Shown here: in pieces, positions 1 through 10,921 of the stretch
Layout of the letters: each line of letters begins with the position of its first letter
Numbering within the stretch: position 1 is the stretch's first letter
NCBI GenBank assembly: GCA_028023455.1
Contig: JAQFVV010000056.1
Coordinates: 4,363,717-4,427,716 of the forward strand
DNA length: 64,000 bases
From: Epiperipatus broadwayi
Taxonomy: Eukaryota > Onychophora > Udeonychophora > Euonychophora > Peripatidae
Reading direction: 5' to 3'
Notes under the pieces: generated by a model
Database searches by the model: none
Seen by the model: only the letters and a program-made list of their open reading frames with translations
What the model was told of the DNA's origin: nothing
Position numbers and translations under genes: made by a program

Positions 1-2345
1 CATATATATAACACACTTCTCGCTGAAATAAACATCCGCATGCATGTAATGATTGTGTGTTTATATAATATTTTATTGAAGAATCCATGAAATTGGACTC
101 GAATAAAATGAGTGATAAAAAAAATAAAATAAAATGAGTGATAAAATCAAAAAGAAAAAAAATATCGTAGTGAACTATTTAAAAAATTTACTAAACTTTC
201 AAAGAAAAAAGTATGTGTTAAAAGTTTTGGATTGATCTAATGAGTATTTTTACGGGTTAAGAATATAGATGTAGTTTTCAGTTTTATATCTGTTTGTGAT
301 TTCTTATATTTTACTATATTTAGTTGATTAATTAATTAGATCTCTCCTTCCATTGTCTATCTAATAAGGATGGCATCTCTAACAATAACTATTGAGTGAC
401 CTTCACTAATGATATTTTATCACTTTATAATATTTTTTTAAAAAAGTAACCAAACAATCTTTATTATACAGATAAATGTTAAAGCTACAAAGGATACAAC
501 AAACATTCACGCACATGGATGAATATTAATACTATATTTACACACACGCATAATTGTTTTGCTAGAATGAATTGCTTTAAAGCTGGCAGAACAATGGAAA
601 ATTGGTATTTTCTATCTACATATTTACTTATTTATCTATCTGTCCATATGTCTACCTAATCATCATCTATTTACTCTTTTCTCTATTTATTTATCTACTT
701 ACTTATATTGTATATAAATGTTTATCTATATTGTAACGGAATCTATGGTTGGTCCACCAGAAGAGGAGAAACTCATCTAACTATGGTCAGAACTAGGGAC
801 TTTGGGTAGCATGCCAAGAATGTTGCAATGATGTAACTAACCAATGATTATGCCTATGGGTTAGCTCAAGGTTTACACATTTAAATTCAGACATAAGTTA
901 GCCTAGTTTATCCATACCTCACCCCTCTTTCGAATTCCATACATGCCTCAGAATTCAAATCCAGGGAGAATATTGTGATATGCTCTGTTCAGTAATGAAT
1001 TTAGCTTAGATAGAAATTACAGTACGTTCATATGGGTTTCAATCAATTAGGAGACTCATTTAATCATATTACTGTATTATAAAGTATAGGAAGATGTGTG
1101 TGTCCGCGCACATATGTATGGTGATGAATTGATGAGGGGTGGAGAAATAAATTTGATAAACTAGAGACCATCTAGTGAGAATCAAATTGACACTGTTTAT
1201 TTACAAACAAGATAAATATTGAAAAACTCTTTTAACAACAACAAAAAATAATTATATACATGTGTGTGTATCAAGTATGTATCCCTATGATAATAACAGT
1301 TAAATATATTCATTACACCAATCCTTCCCAAGATAGGCATACATGAATAGATACTCCTTATATGCAAAGTAAGTCAGAGTAACAAAAAAATCATTAATTT
1401 ATTGTTACATTGATTGTGAAGCTACTTAGCTGTTTAATATATGAAGACACATTCACTAGCTGTTTGGTTTAATTCCAGTTGTAGCAGTTTTCTCTCCTTG
1501 GAAGACCCCCCCCCCCCATAACTGTACAACTTTTGTAGAAAAGACCATCCATACAAAAGTGTTAGCATTCATATTGAATAACAAATATGAACAATGATTA
1601 ATCAACAAAAAAAAATAACAAACTCTGTCCTGTAGCAAGCACATATTTTTTAATATGGAACTGTAATAAATAAAGTCTTACCTTTATTCCATATTGTAGT
1701 AAAGATTCTATTAGTAATCATACCCTATCTCATGCCACTAGGGAGGGAGGGAGGGTTCCCTAAATTTTATTTAATGAAATTTAAAAAAAAGTTATCTACC
1801 TTAACAACCTTCTTCCCTGCATTTTCATGACAATGGATTCTTCTAAGTTATAAAAATTTTGGTTCCCAAATACGGAAGTGGAATAAAATTTTAAAAAAGT
1901 ACCTAATTCTACAAATGTATACATAATTTTAAAAAACCACACAACAAATTAATATTTTTTTCAAGATAACTAGCATAAGGTTAGTGAATTAGGTAATTAA
2001 TGTCTATGATAGATATAGTTTGTCAGGGTTCTGGTCAAGCTTCTATGACAAATCACACATTCCTCATGGACACTCCTCAGTGACATATTCAGAATCATGT
2101 CATTTCCATTTCCCACTGTTGTTATTCTTTCTGTACCCATCTGGACATTTCACATGAGGTATTTGCTCTTTTGTCAGGTGTTGCACACTTGAGTACTAAA
2201 CCATCATGCTTCCTATGGTCAGGGCTGACAAAAGTTAAACCTATAACACTATTGAATTAGCTGGAAAACATTTTGTAGCACATAAACAGTTAAGATCTTC
2301 TTAATTTAGTGCTTGTGATTTTTATAATAACAGAATTACTCCATG
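1..2345. other. AT-rich non-coding DNA, no gene seen
   Basis: No convincing coding frame. The stretch holds short simple repeats and homopolymers, including a C run near 1507-1518 and a GGGA repeat near 1740-1755. About 780-870 has a weak tRNA-like look on the minus strand (possible SINE relic). About 2010-2240 is less AT-rich and of unknown origin. Confidence 0.6.
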
Positions 2346-2809
2346 TTTATATACATTAAAGATCAGCCTTTCAAGCTATTGTGATTGCATTTTTTTATGA
2401 GTGTTAATAATAAATGAATACCTTCATTCCCAACACATAGTGCTATATAAAAATAAATGCTTATTTACATATGTTTAAGTTTCATCTGAGAGTGATGTTT
2501 AGTAAATTAGATAATTTTGACAATGTCATTCATTCAGACATCGTAAACAGTAATTTAAAGTGAGTGGTCTATCCTCACACTTTCATTTCCAGTACTTAAA
2601 ATTTGCCCATATATAAGCATTTGGGTTTGAAAGAATAAGTGGGTTCATTTTATTCTTTTATAAATACTGTATCTTGTGTTGGGAATGAAAGTATTCATTT
2701 ATTATTAACACTCATAAAAAAGCGCATGCACAATAGCTCGAAAGGCTGATCTTTAATGTATTACAATTTATAAACATAGCACTATATAAAAATAAATGCT
2801 TATTTCCAT
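2346..2809. repeat. Inverted-repeat (fold-back) element
   Basis: The arm at about 2346-2437 (containing GATCAGCCTTTC and TTCATTCCCAACACA) returns as its reverse complement at about 2677-2762. Just outside the left arm and beyond the right arm lies a directly repeated 30-base block (AGYRCTATATAAAAATAAAT, at 2439-2470 and 2778-2809). No coding capacity. It is probably a non-autonomous MITE-like element. The spacer at about 2607-2700 resembles part of the fold-back element near 16165-16260, so the two may share a family. Confidence 0.6.
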
Positions 2810-3763
2810 GATTATATATAATTACTCTGATTACTTTCTAATTTGTTCTTTTATTTGCATTTGAAGAATAGTGTGGTCCTTTTTATTTCAAATGTCAATC
2901 AGCTCTATAACCTCTTGTGAATGCTTGAATTTATTAAAATTGTTTTTGTCTAAATATTGGGCGTAGTTTATTGCAATTTGTTTTATAACAATCCAACAAA
3001 TAATTTGAAGTGTTTGAATAAGCCGTTGATTTTCTTTAAGATTCGAACATTCGATTTTCCGATGCTGTTTCTATATAGCCTTTACCTTATTTTAAAATAG
3101 TAAAAAGATGACGGAAAGGGATTATGTTTGTTTTTATACTGCCCTTGTCTTCTGTTGTCCAATATACTAGCATCTTATTTCCTGTTTTTATAGCTGTGTG
3201 AACCTTATTGTTGTATGTACTATATTAATTATAAGCAAAATAAAATTATGTAATAAAATTATGTTTTTATTTTCCATATTTGGTTACCTAGTGACTGGTT
3301 TGACTTTAGGTCATTACCATGCTTTCTTAGTCCAAGTCTTTTAAAATAATGTACAATATACTGATATTAAATTCATTGTTTACATACATATATACTAGTA
3401 CGATTAGTTTTTTTAATAAAGGTTTTCATCTTTCTAGTAAATAAGTAAAATTGATGTAATTTGATACTTCTTCAATATAGTTAAAAATACACATTTGTTG
3501 CATCTATATATATATAGGTGTGGGTTTAGTTACTTTATAAGTGAAAACGTATGCTTAATCATCTATTAACTAAAGTTTTAAAAAATCAGTTGGATTTGGT
3601 GATGAGATTAACAAAGGTTAGATTTTAAACTACCCTTACAATATAAATATCTATATATCTCTTTTTGTTAGTTGATTTATCCTTCTGTCTATACATATAT
3701 TTATCTATATATTAACTCAGTTACATTTTTTTGTTGCCTAGTTATTCTAACTTCTCTTGGGGA
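2810..3763. other. AT-rich non-coding DNA, nothing recognised
   Basis: No long frame, no tRNA-like boxes and no clear repeat apart from short AT and GATA-like simple sequence. Confidence 0.55.
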
Positions 3764-3947
3764 GTATATATATAAAATACATATTTTGCGGGTTCATCCG
3801 TGTTAAAAACGTTTAATATTAATATACTGACGTTTCGACTTGGTCACACAAGCCATCCTCATCCGTGTTAAAAACTTTTAATATTAATATACTGACATTT
3901 CAACTTGGTCACACAAGCCATCCATAGAGTTATAAAAGGTAGAAAGA
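3764..3947 (-). repeat. Inverted LTR block at PLE 5' end
   Basis: This block reads as the reverse complement of the element's LTR. It contains two head-to-tail partial copies with a 65-base period (starting 3795 and 3860). The second copy runs on through the sequence that precedes the 3' LTR (reverse complement of CTTTCTACCTTTTATAAC, 6463-6480). It lies almost directly against the forward LTR at 3953, so the RNA or single strand could form a long hairpin. A partial inverted LTR upstream of the 5' LTR is a known habit of Penelope-like elements. Confidence 0.88.
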
Positions 3948-3952
3948 CAGTT

Positions 3953-4072
3953 GTGGATGGCTTGTGTGACCAAGTCGAAATGTCAGTATATTAATATTAA
4001 AAGTTTTTAACACGGATGAACCTGCAAAATATGTATTTTATATATTTAACCCGTGCAAATCTTCATTTTAAC
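3953..4072 (+). repeat. 5' direct LTR-like repeat of PLE
   Basis: This sequence, from GTGGATGGCTTGTGTGACC to CTTCATTTTAAC, recurs at 6484-6603 with few differences. It contains the first ATG of the ORF (4016). It includes GTCGAAATGTC, a decayed form of the GAAA-C-GTC hammerhead half-core that is intact in the 3' copy. Confidence 0.9.
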
Positions 4073-6388
4073 ATTATTAACCTCTATGGGGAGGAAACTT
4101 TTAAACAGCTTTGTATATTGGAAAGAACGTGGATTAAGAAATGTAAGTTACTTTGTAATTTATCTTTTTTATTAGCGTGCAAAAATCACAATGTTATACT
4201 CACTTGCTGTAAAATTGTGTTTCACAAGAACAATTATAATGTTAGTAAAATTCTAAGGAAAACTAGCAATATTATTTTAAACTCTTTTATTAAAGAAACT
4301 CGGAAAAATTTAGACAAAATTGATAAAGTATTGCTACATTTACGTTTATTCCTTAGTAATAAAATACATCCTTTACTGTAGACTAGTTTTGATCATATTG
4401 CAAGTTTTAGATCGTTTAAAGATTCGGAATTTGTAACAGCAAAGCAAAAGAAAAAATTGCAGATGCTAATTAGAACACAATCCCCAAACATTATGTATCC
4501 AAATCAAAAAACCGTTTATAATTTATCTAGGAAAGCCCTCTCTACAGATGAAATTTCGGTTTTAGAAAAAGGTTTCAATTTTGCTTTAACACCTTCCCGG
4601 ATACCTTTTGAGAAAATTGTTTGTAATGTTGAATCAGCTCTCGATAAAATTGATTCTACATCGGCTGATTTGGCTAGAGCTGAGATTTGTAATATTTTTA
4701 AAAAAGCTAAGCTTCCTAAAAATAATATTTCAAAGAAAGAAAGACAAGCATTAAATAATATAAAATCGGACAAATCAATTGTTGTACTTCCAGCTGATAA
4801 AGGTAATGCCACAGTCGTAATGGATCGTGACATTTGCCATAATAAAATTTTAGATCTGCTTAATGATAAAACTTATAAACTATCAAAAAGAGATCATACT
4901 ACGTATTTGGAAAAAAACAACAAAAGCTATTATTAATAAATCACCTATTGAAACAGATAAAAAATAAAATAGTCCCTCGTGAAAAATCTTGTGTCTGTCC
5001 AAAATTTTATGGACTTCCAAAAATTCACAAACCAGATACCCCCCTTCGTCCAATAGTAAGTGCAATAGGTTCTCCAACTCATATTTTAGCCAGATACTAA
5101 TCGGATTTCATTAAATCTACAATCCCATCTATTAAATCATATATTAAAAACTCTCTTCATTTTATTTCTGTTTTAAAAAGTTTAAAAATTAATGCTAATG
5201 ACATTCTGGTCAGTTTTGATGTTGTGTCTTTGTTTACAAACATTCCAATTGATGAAGCTTTAAATATAATCTCACAAAGTTGCAATTTACCAGACCATAT
5301 TATTGCTTTAATTAAACATTGTCTCTTAAATACATATTTTGTATACAATGGACAGCATTACAGACAAGTTTTTCGTACTCCTATGGGCTCACCTATCTCA
5401 GGAGTAATAGCTGGTTTATTCATGGAATATATAGAAACTCGTGCTTTAGAATCGTCATCTTTAAAACCTCTCATTTGGCTCAGATACATAGATGACCCTT
5501 TTGTCATATGGCAACATGGAAAAAATAAATTAGATTATTTTTTCTTATATTTAAATAATATGCATCCTCATATTAAATTTACAATGGAGACAGAGTCTGA
5601 TGGAAAACTCCCTTTTCTTGATGTTCTAGTCACCAGAACACCAAATAGTTTATCTTTTTCTATTTACAGAAAGGATACACACACAGACAGATATTTGCAT
5701 TTCCATTCTCATCATCACCCAACTCAGATAGTTTCTGTAGCCAAAACTCTTTTAAATAGAGCAATTAACCTTTCAGATGAGACACATCTGAAAGAAGAAA
5801 TAAATCATATTAATAGTGTTTTATTAGCAAATAGTTATAATTACAAATTTATAAAAAAAAGCCTTATTTCAAGCCCAAAATAGACAAAATAGGAAACAAA
5901 AAGATGATAAATCAGCTATTAGGATTTGTGTTCCATATGTAAAAGGAACTACAGACAGTATTGGACGTATATTAAAATGCTATAATATAGATACAGCATT
6001 TTCTGCTCATCAAAAGATCAGCAATATAATAACCAAGCCTAAGGATTCAATCCCTCTTGAATCTCATGGTGTCTATCAAATCTCATGTAAAAATTGTAAA
6101 GCTTCTTACATAGGTATGAGTAATCATTGCATCAGTGTTAGGAGAGATGAGCATGCTAATGCAGTTAAACAACACTCATCATCATCAGCACTCTCACTCC
6201 ATACTATAGATTCAGGTCATAAAATTGATTTTTCTAGTACCAGGATCATATCCAGATGTGATAATCTCTATCAATGCAAAATTAGAGAAGCCATTGAGAT
6301 ACTTAAAAGGCCAGATTGTATCAATAAGCGAGATGATACATGTAAACTTCCTCCTATTTGGAAAGATTTTTTTAAAAAACATTCCTAA
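4016..6388 (+). pseudogene. PLE polyprotein: RT plus GIY-YIG endonuclease, broken
   Basis: The product would copy element RNA into DNA with a telomerase-like RT and cut target DNA with a GIY-YIG nuclease. The frame opens at 4016 and meets a TAG at 4379-4381. The same frame resumes to about 4914. It shifts in an A7 run (4911-4917), shifts again in the A-rich run at about 4957-4966, then continues in the frame of 5224-5883 with one further stop (TAA just after LARY, near 5098). It shifts last in the A8 run at 5853-5860. Visible RT motifs are FYGLPKIHKP, LVSFDVVSLFTNIP, TPMGSPISGV and RYIDD (catalytic GAT GAC at 5491-5496). The GIY-YIG part has VYQISC, SYIG, RRDEH and the catalytic-Glu region IREAIEI (6077-6388). 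Stops in two places and slips only in A runs suggest decay after insertion, or homopolymer sequencing error for the slips. Confidence 0.93.
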
Positions 6389-6483
6389 ATTCAACATTTT
6401 TTGTTATTGGTGGAATTTTAACATTTTATTCAAATCAGTGATTGTAGCGCCTCTACAACCGTCTTTCTACCTTTTATAACTCT

Positions 6484-6603
6484 GTGGATGGTTTGTGTGA
6501 CCAAGTCGAAACGTCAGTATATTAATATTAAAAGTTTTTAACACGGATGAACCCGCAAAATATGTATTTTATATATTTAACCCGTGCAAATCTTCATTTT
6601 AAC
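6484..6603 (+). repeat. 3' direct LTR-like repeat of PLE
   Basis: It matches 3953-4072. The stretch CCAAGTCGAAACGTC (6501-6515) is the typical half-core of PLE hammerhead ribozymes. The preceding box reads CTGTGGA rather than CTGANGA, so this copy is probably non-functional alone. An AT repeat follows directly at 6604. Confidence 0.88.
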
Positions 6604-8250
6604 ATATATATATATGAGTGTATGTAGGTGTGGAGACGGTATATGTGCGTGCATTTAGCATAGTCATTTGTAATCAACTTGCATTCTTTTTAAAAGAGTA
6701 GAGATTCATTAAATCTTTTTTTTTTCAAAATTTCACCTTATATTAAAATTGTTTCTATAATATTTCTTATTTTATAACATTCAATTATATTCTCTTTATT
6801 TGCTAAACAACCTTTGTATTTTTTTTTTCATCTTTTTATTCTTTATTATAATACTATTATTGTGTATTATTTTCTCAAATATAATAATTTTCATACATTA
6901 TTTGGTTATTTAAAATCTTTTTTTATAATAGTTATCCTATTTAATATAATCATAAATTAACATACATTGATTAAAATATTTAATTTTAATATAAAAGTAA
7001 TTTTTCTTCTAATACTTTGCTTGACAATCTATTTCACATCAGAGTTTCTCATCTATTTATAAATTTTCATGCTTGTCATCTGATTCAGTGGCTTGTATGG
7101 TTTATTGAAATAGTAGTCATGGAATCTGAAGATCAAAATTCATGGACCAAGTTTTCAGATCTATTATTTTCATTGCCTAAATTTCTTAAGAATTCCTCCA
7201 TTGCAGCACATTCTGTGTTAGGAAGGACTTAATTTTTATTATTATGACAATTTACAAAAAAAAAAAAACAACTAACAGAAAAAAAAACACGTTTAATTGA
7301 ACAAAAGTACTACAATGTTAAGACTGTCTTGTCACTTTACACATTATAAGAATTTAAAAAAAGATGAAATAAAGCTTCTTAATGAAATTTAATGGAATTT
7401 AGTCCTTTTTTAAAAAATTAGCTATTGATTTATTAATTTGGTTTTAATTTAACAACTAATATATTTTCAGTAGATTATTGGCCCTCAAAACTGTATATTT
7501 ATCAAAACTATGATTCACCATATTGGTTTACTTGAACACTCACAAGTACTGAAATAACTTCTGACAGTAAAAGTAAATATTTCTATATGTTTAAAAAGGA
7601 AGGTATTTAATATATGTATTTTAACAGTTTTTATTATGAATCTCAGATTTAGACACTTAACAGAAAAACAATATTTAAATATTAGATGAAAACTAGGCGG
7701 CCATTGTTAATTTTTAGAAAAATTTACCCTAACTCTAATAACTTAGATATTTTATGTTTGAATGTAATAAATATAAAAAAAACATACATTAAAAGAAAGG
7801 TCATATATGAAAGAATGTAATGAAGCTGTTAAAATAGTCATTTCATAAAGAAAAAGTTAAGAAAAAAAACATTTTTAATAGTTTTAAGAATCTTTATTTT
7901 TACACTGATTCACAAATCCTAAATTTTGAAATTCAAATGATAAAATGACAATTTCATAAACAGCTTCATCACATCTGTCACAAAATTACAAAAAGAATGA
8001 TGTATTGGAAGTCTTACCTGAGGTAATTTTTCACTGAGAAAATTACTAAAACAGCGGCCTTGCTTGGTCCATTTTCATTCTAGAGCCAGATGTGTTCATT
8101 TGTGCAAAAATATATATAACAATATGAATAGTTTTTGGTGGAGAAATAACAAAACAGTGTATTCAAAAAATATATATCAAACATATAAAAAATAAAATGA
8201 ATAAAAGTAAATCAATAAAGAAAAAAAAATTATCAATAAATACCTGTGTG
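6604..8250. other. AT-rich non-coding DNA, nothing recognised
   Basis: Poly-T and poly-A runs dominate. A short open frame at 7017-7232 has no recognisable motif and is probably chance. No piggyBac left terminal repeat could be identified here. Confidence 0.5.
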
Positions 8251-8530
8251 GAAGAAAGGCCGAGTTCAAATACATGGCACTGTAACACAGAGTGGATGGA
8301 TTGAGGAAGCCAGAAAGTCTATAAAATGTCCAAAATTACATGAGATTCCACTTGTGTAGAATAAACTTGTATATAAATATATTTATTATTTGGCATAAAA
8401 GATATGAAGAAAGGCCAAGTTCAAATACATGGCACTGTAACACAGAGTGGATGGATTGAGGAAGCCAGAAAGTCTATAAAATTTCCAATATTACATGAGA
8501 TTCCAGTTGTGTAGAATAAACTTGTACATA
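8251..8530. repeat. Tandem duplication, period 155
   Basis: A block of about 125 bases (8251-8375) returns at 8406-8530 with a few substitutions; both contain GCACTGTAACACAGAGTGG. It lies 3' of the piggyBac transposase gene on that gene's strand. Confidence 0.85.
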
Positions 8531-8574
8531 CATAAAGATACATTTGTTCCACCTAAAACTTCAAAAATCATGAA

Positions 8575-8860
8575 ATTACAAAATTGTAACAAGAATACAA
8601 TGTTACTATAATCATGCGATAAATGAACAATCATATAAATAAAATCATATATCTTACCTATTGCAAAGTAGAAAGATGATTGAGTCAGGGTCAATGGTGT
8701 AGTAATGTGTAGAGAAACATCTAATAAAAAAATTAAGAGATTACAAAATTGCAACAAAAGTACAATGTCACTATAATCATGTGATAAATGAATAATCATA
8801 TAAATAAAATCATATATCTTACCTATTGCAAAGTAGAAACATGGTTGAGTAAGGATGGGC
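8575..8860. repeat. Tandem duplication, period 165, with splice-donor-like site
   Basis: The block 8575-8695 recurs at 8740-8860. On the minus strand both copies hold CTTTGCAATAG/GTAAG, a good match to a 5' splice site, so duplication doubled a possible donor just downstream of the piggyBac stop codon. Whether either is used cannot be seen from sequence. Confidence 0.8.
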
Positions 8861-8889
8861 AGTGATGTGTTGCGACTGTGGATGTAGAT

Positions 8890-10690
8890 TTATAGAGGAA
8901 CTTGAGCTGCTCCACTGTTATGATAAACAGCAAAGCAGTCTCTCTCTTTGCACAATGGAATAGATCCACATGCCACACAGCCAAAGATTGTTGTGTGCTG
9001 CACTTTCTTTCTCCAACCCACAACACATCTTCTTTTGCCTGGTGTCTTACCAGTGCACAGATCAGAGATGGTATGTTGGGCAGTAGGAGTGAGACATCCA
9101 CTTACTGAAGGCTTCAGCTTCCTGGAGAAGAAGTCACCAATAAGACTCTTTGATAAAGCTATCCTATATTCCAGCTGTGATTTAGGCCTCAGTTGTTTTT
9201 GGGACATATATAAAGTATATAAAATGTAGGAATTAGTAATAACTGTATCAAAGCAATGCCAAAATAAGCGCATAGGCCAACACTTTGACTTTGTATCCCA
9301 ACCATACACAGAGCACTTCTGGTTGGCTAAATCAACCCCATCCATGAAGCAGTTGTATTTTCTTATTGCAATTGGACATGGATATGTTTGTTTTGAACCA
9401 TATTTATGTCTCCTAATTACAGTATGATCTCCAGATGGTGGATAAGCATTATTTAGCAACAATTGGCTTCTTATCCATCCAAACTAGAAATTCAAGATCA
9501 CTGTCTATAACAGAATAATAGTCTCTTCTATTCATCTGTTTATAATTTTTATATTTATTGTGAATGCTATATGGAGTGCCCTTCATATCAGCTTTCTGTG
9601 TGCCACAGCAAGATAGTTTACTTGCAGATAGCTCTTGAGCTAATTCTGGGCTAGTAAAATATCTGTTACAAAAAATAATATGATTCTGTTTTGCAAGATG
9701 TGGCAGAACAATTGAAAGCACTGCTCAGGTTCCCAGTTCAGGCTAGCATTCAAAGTTGCATTTTTGCCTGTGTACAACTCCATAAGGTATACACATCCAT
9801 TATGTCTATCTGCACAAACCCACCATCTGAAACCTCTCTTTATCGGTTTTGAGGCATCATACTGTTTCATGGCATTATGACCCTTGAATTTGGTAATTGC
9901 CTCATCAACTGCTATTTCTTGGTGCATCTGATATGCAGCTTTGAAGTCAACATTACAGTGATCTATAATAGGCCTGATTTTATAAATTATATCAAACTTA
10001 TCACTAGTAATTGGTGGCATGGTTTTACTATCACTAAAATGTAAATTGCCTAAAATTGACATAAAACGATTGCTGGTCATAACTTTAGCAAGTCCGGGCT
10101 GATGTAAATATTCATCTGTAGACCAAATTAATTCAAACTTGGTCATGTGTGATGAACTATTTGTAAGTATAATCATGCCAAAAAATACATCAAGCTCACG
10201 GGATGACAGATTACCCCAATCCCGAACTTTTTTCCATTTTACAGCATATTTATTTGTCTCAGCACATATATATTCATATAATTTTTTGTCAAAATATATA
10301 TAAAAAAATCACTAATTGCATACTCCCAGATGATAGGAAAATTTAGCCCAGGAGACTTAGTAAATGTTCCAATTGCCACGTGTGACCCTTGAATGTTATC
10401 CAGAAATGCATCCCAGTCCGGCCGAGACGAAGGTCCAGGTGTCGGTCCAGTAGCCATCCTGACATTTCTTACTGATGAATTCATTTTTTTATTTTTTGGT
10501 GCAGCTACTTAATTGTCTGAACTAGCAAAAAGGCATTCATTGTCTGAACTATCAAAAAGACATTCATCGGATGAGCTGCTAGAAGAAAGCCCAGAATTGT
10601 AGACGTCTTTGATAGGAAAATCTGAATCTGAATCTGAAGTGAAATCTCCGGCATTCTTTATGTTATCTTTTTTAGTATCTAAAATGATAA
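8890..10690 (-). pseudogene. piggyBac-type transposase, broken
   Basis: A cut-and-paste DDD transposase of the PGBD/piggyBac family. In coding order there is an acidic N-terminal region (SDSDSDFP, SSSSSDECLFDSSDNE, about 10545-10645) with an in-frame TAA at 10509-10511. The frame continues through MNSSVRNVRM and PSSRPDWDAFLDN and shifts in the T run near 10300-10310. The core then runs on with EYLHQPGLAKVMTSNRF, GFRWWVCAD and YTGKN. Two more frameshifts follow, near 9640-9721 and 9449-9462. The C-terminus has YNCFMDGVDLANQ and a Cys-rich tail (CVACGSIPLC..CF..YH), stop at 8890. First and third catalytic Asp codons are visible (9808-9810, 9331-9333). The second position reads FCNRYFTSPEL where the family has D before RYFTS, so Asp appears changed to Asn (9665-9667). 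An acceptor-like TTATCATTTTAG near 10680-10690 suggests an intron and a noncoding first exon. Confidence 0.9.
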
Positions 10691-10894
10691 AAAATCAAAA
10701 AAATAAAATAAAATTTTTAAATACCCTTCGCTAAAAATGTCATAAAAAATTGAAAAATAATCGTAGATAAAAATTCTTACATATTCACGTAGAAAACAAA
10801 ATGGTGCAAAGAAAGAAGTAAGTCCCATATGTATGACGTTTACCAATTACATGCAAACTCAGCTGAAAGTCGACATTTCTAGATAGTCGTACAA

Positions 10895-10921
10895 AAGTCA
10901 TACTGGGGGTCAAAGGTTTAA
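10895..10921 (-). repeat. Putative piggyBac 5' terminal repeat with TTAA
   Basis: On the minus strand TTAA (10918-10921) is followed inward by ACCTTTGACCCCCAGTATG, the kind of end seen in piggyBac elements, which always duplicate TTAA. The matching end beyond 8800 was not found, so the element may be truncated or its other end decayed. Confidence 0.55.

Larger units (their letters stand above)
3764..6603 (+). mobile_element. Penelope-like retroelement, nearly full length, inactive
   Basis: In order the element has an inverted LTR block (3764-3947), a direct LTR-like repeat (3953-4072), a broken ORF coding for an N-terminal region, a Penelope-type reverse transcriptase and a GIY-YIG endonuclease, then a matching LTR-like repeat (6484-6603). 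Tandem or inverted LTR-like ends, an RT related to telomerase RT and a C-terminal GIY-YIG domain are the diagnostic features of Penelope-like elements. The two direct LTR copies differ at only a few bases by eye, so insertion was not very old, yet the ORF carries two stops and three frameshifts. Confidence 0.93.

Noticed and set aside
4516-4833. Antisense 105-codon frame in the PLE
   Set aside because: It is the shadow of the PLE coding strand, whose sense frame has clear family motifs.
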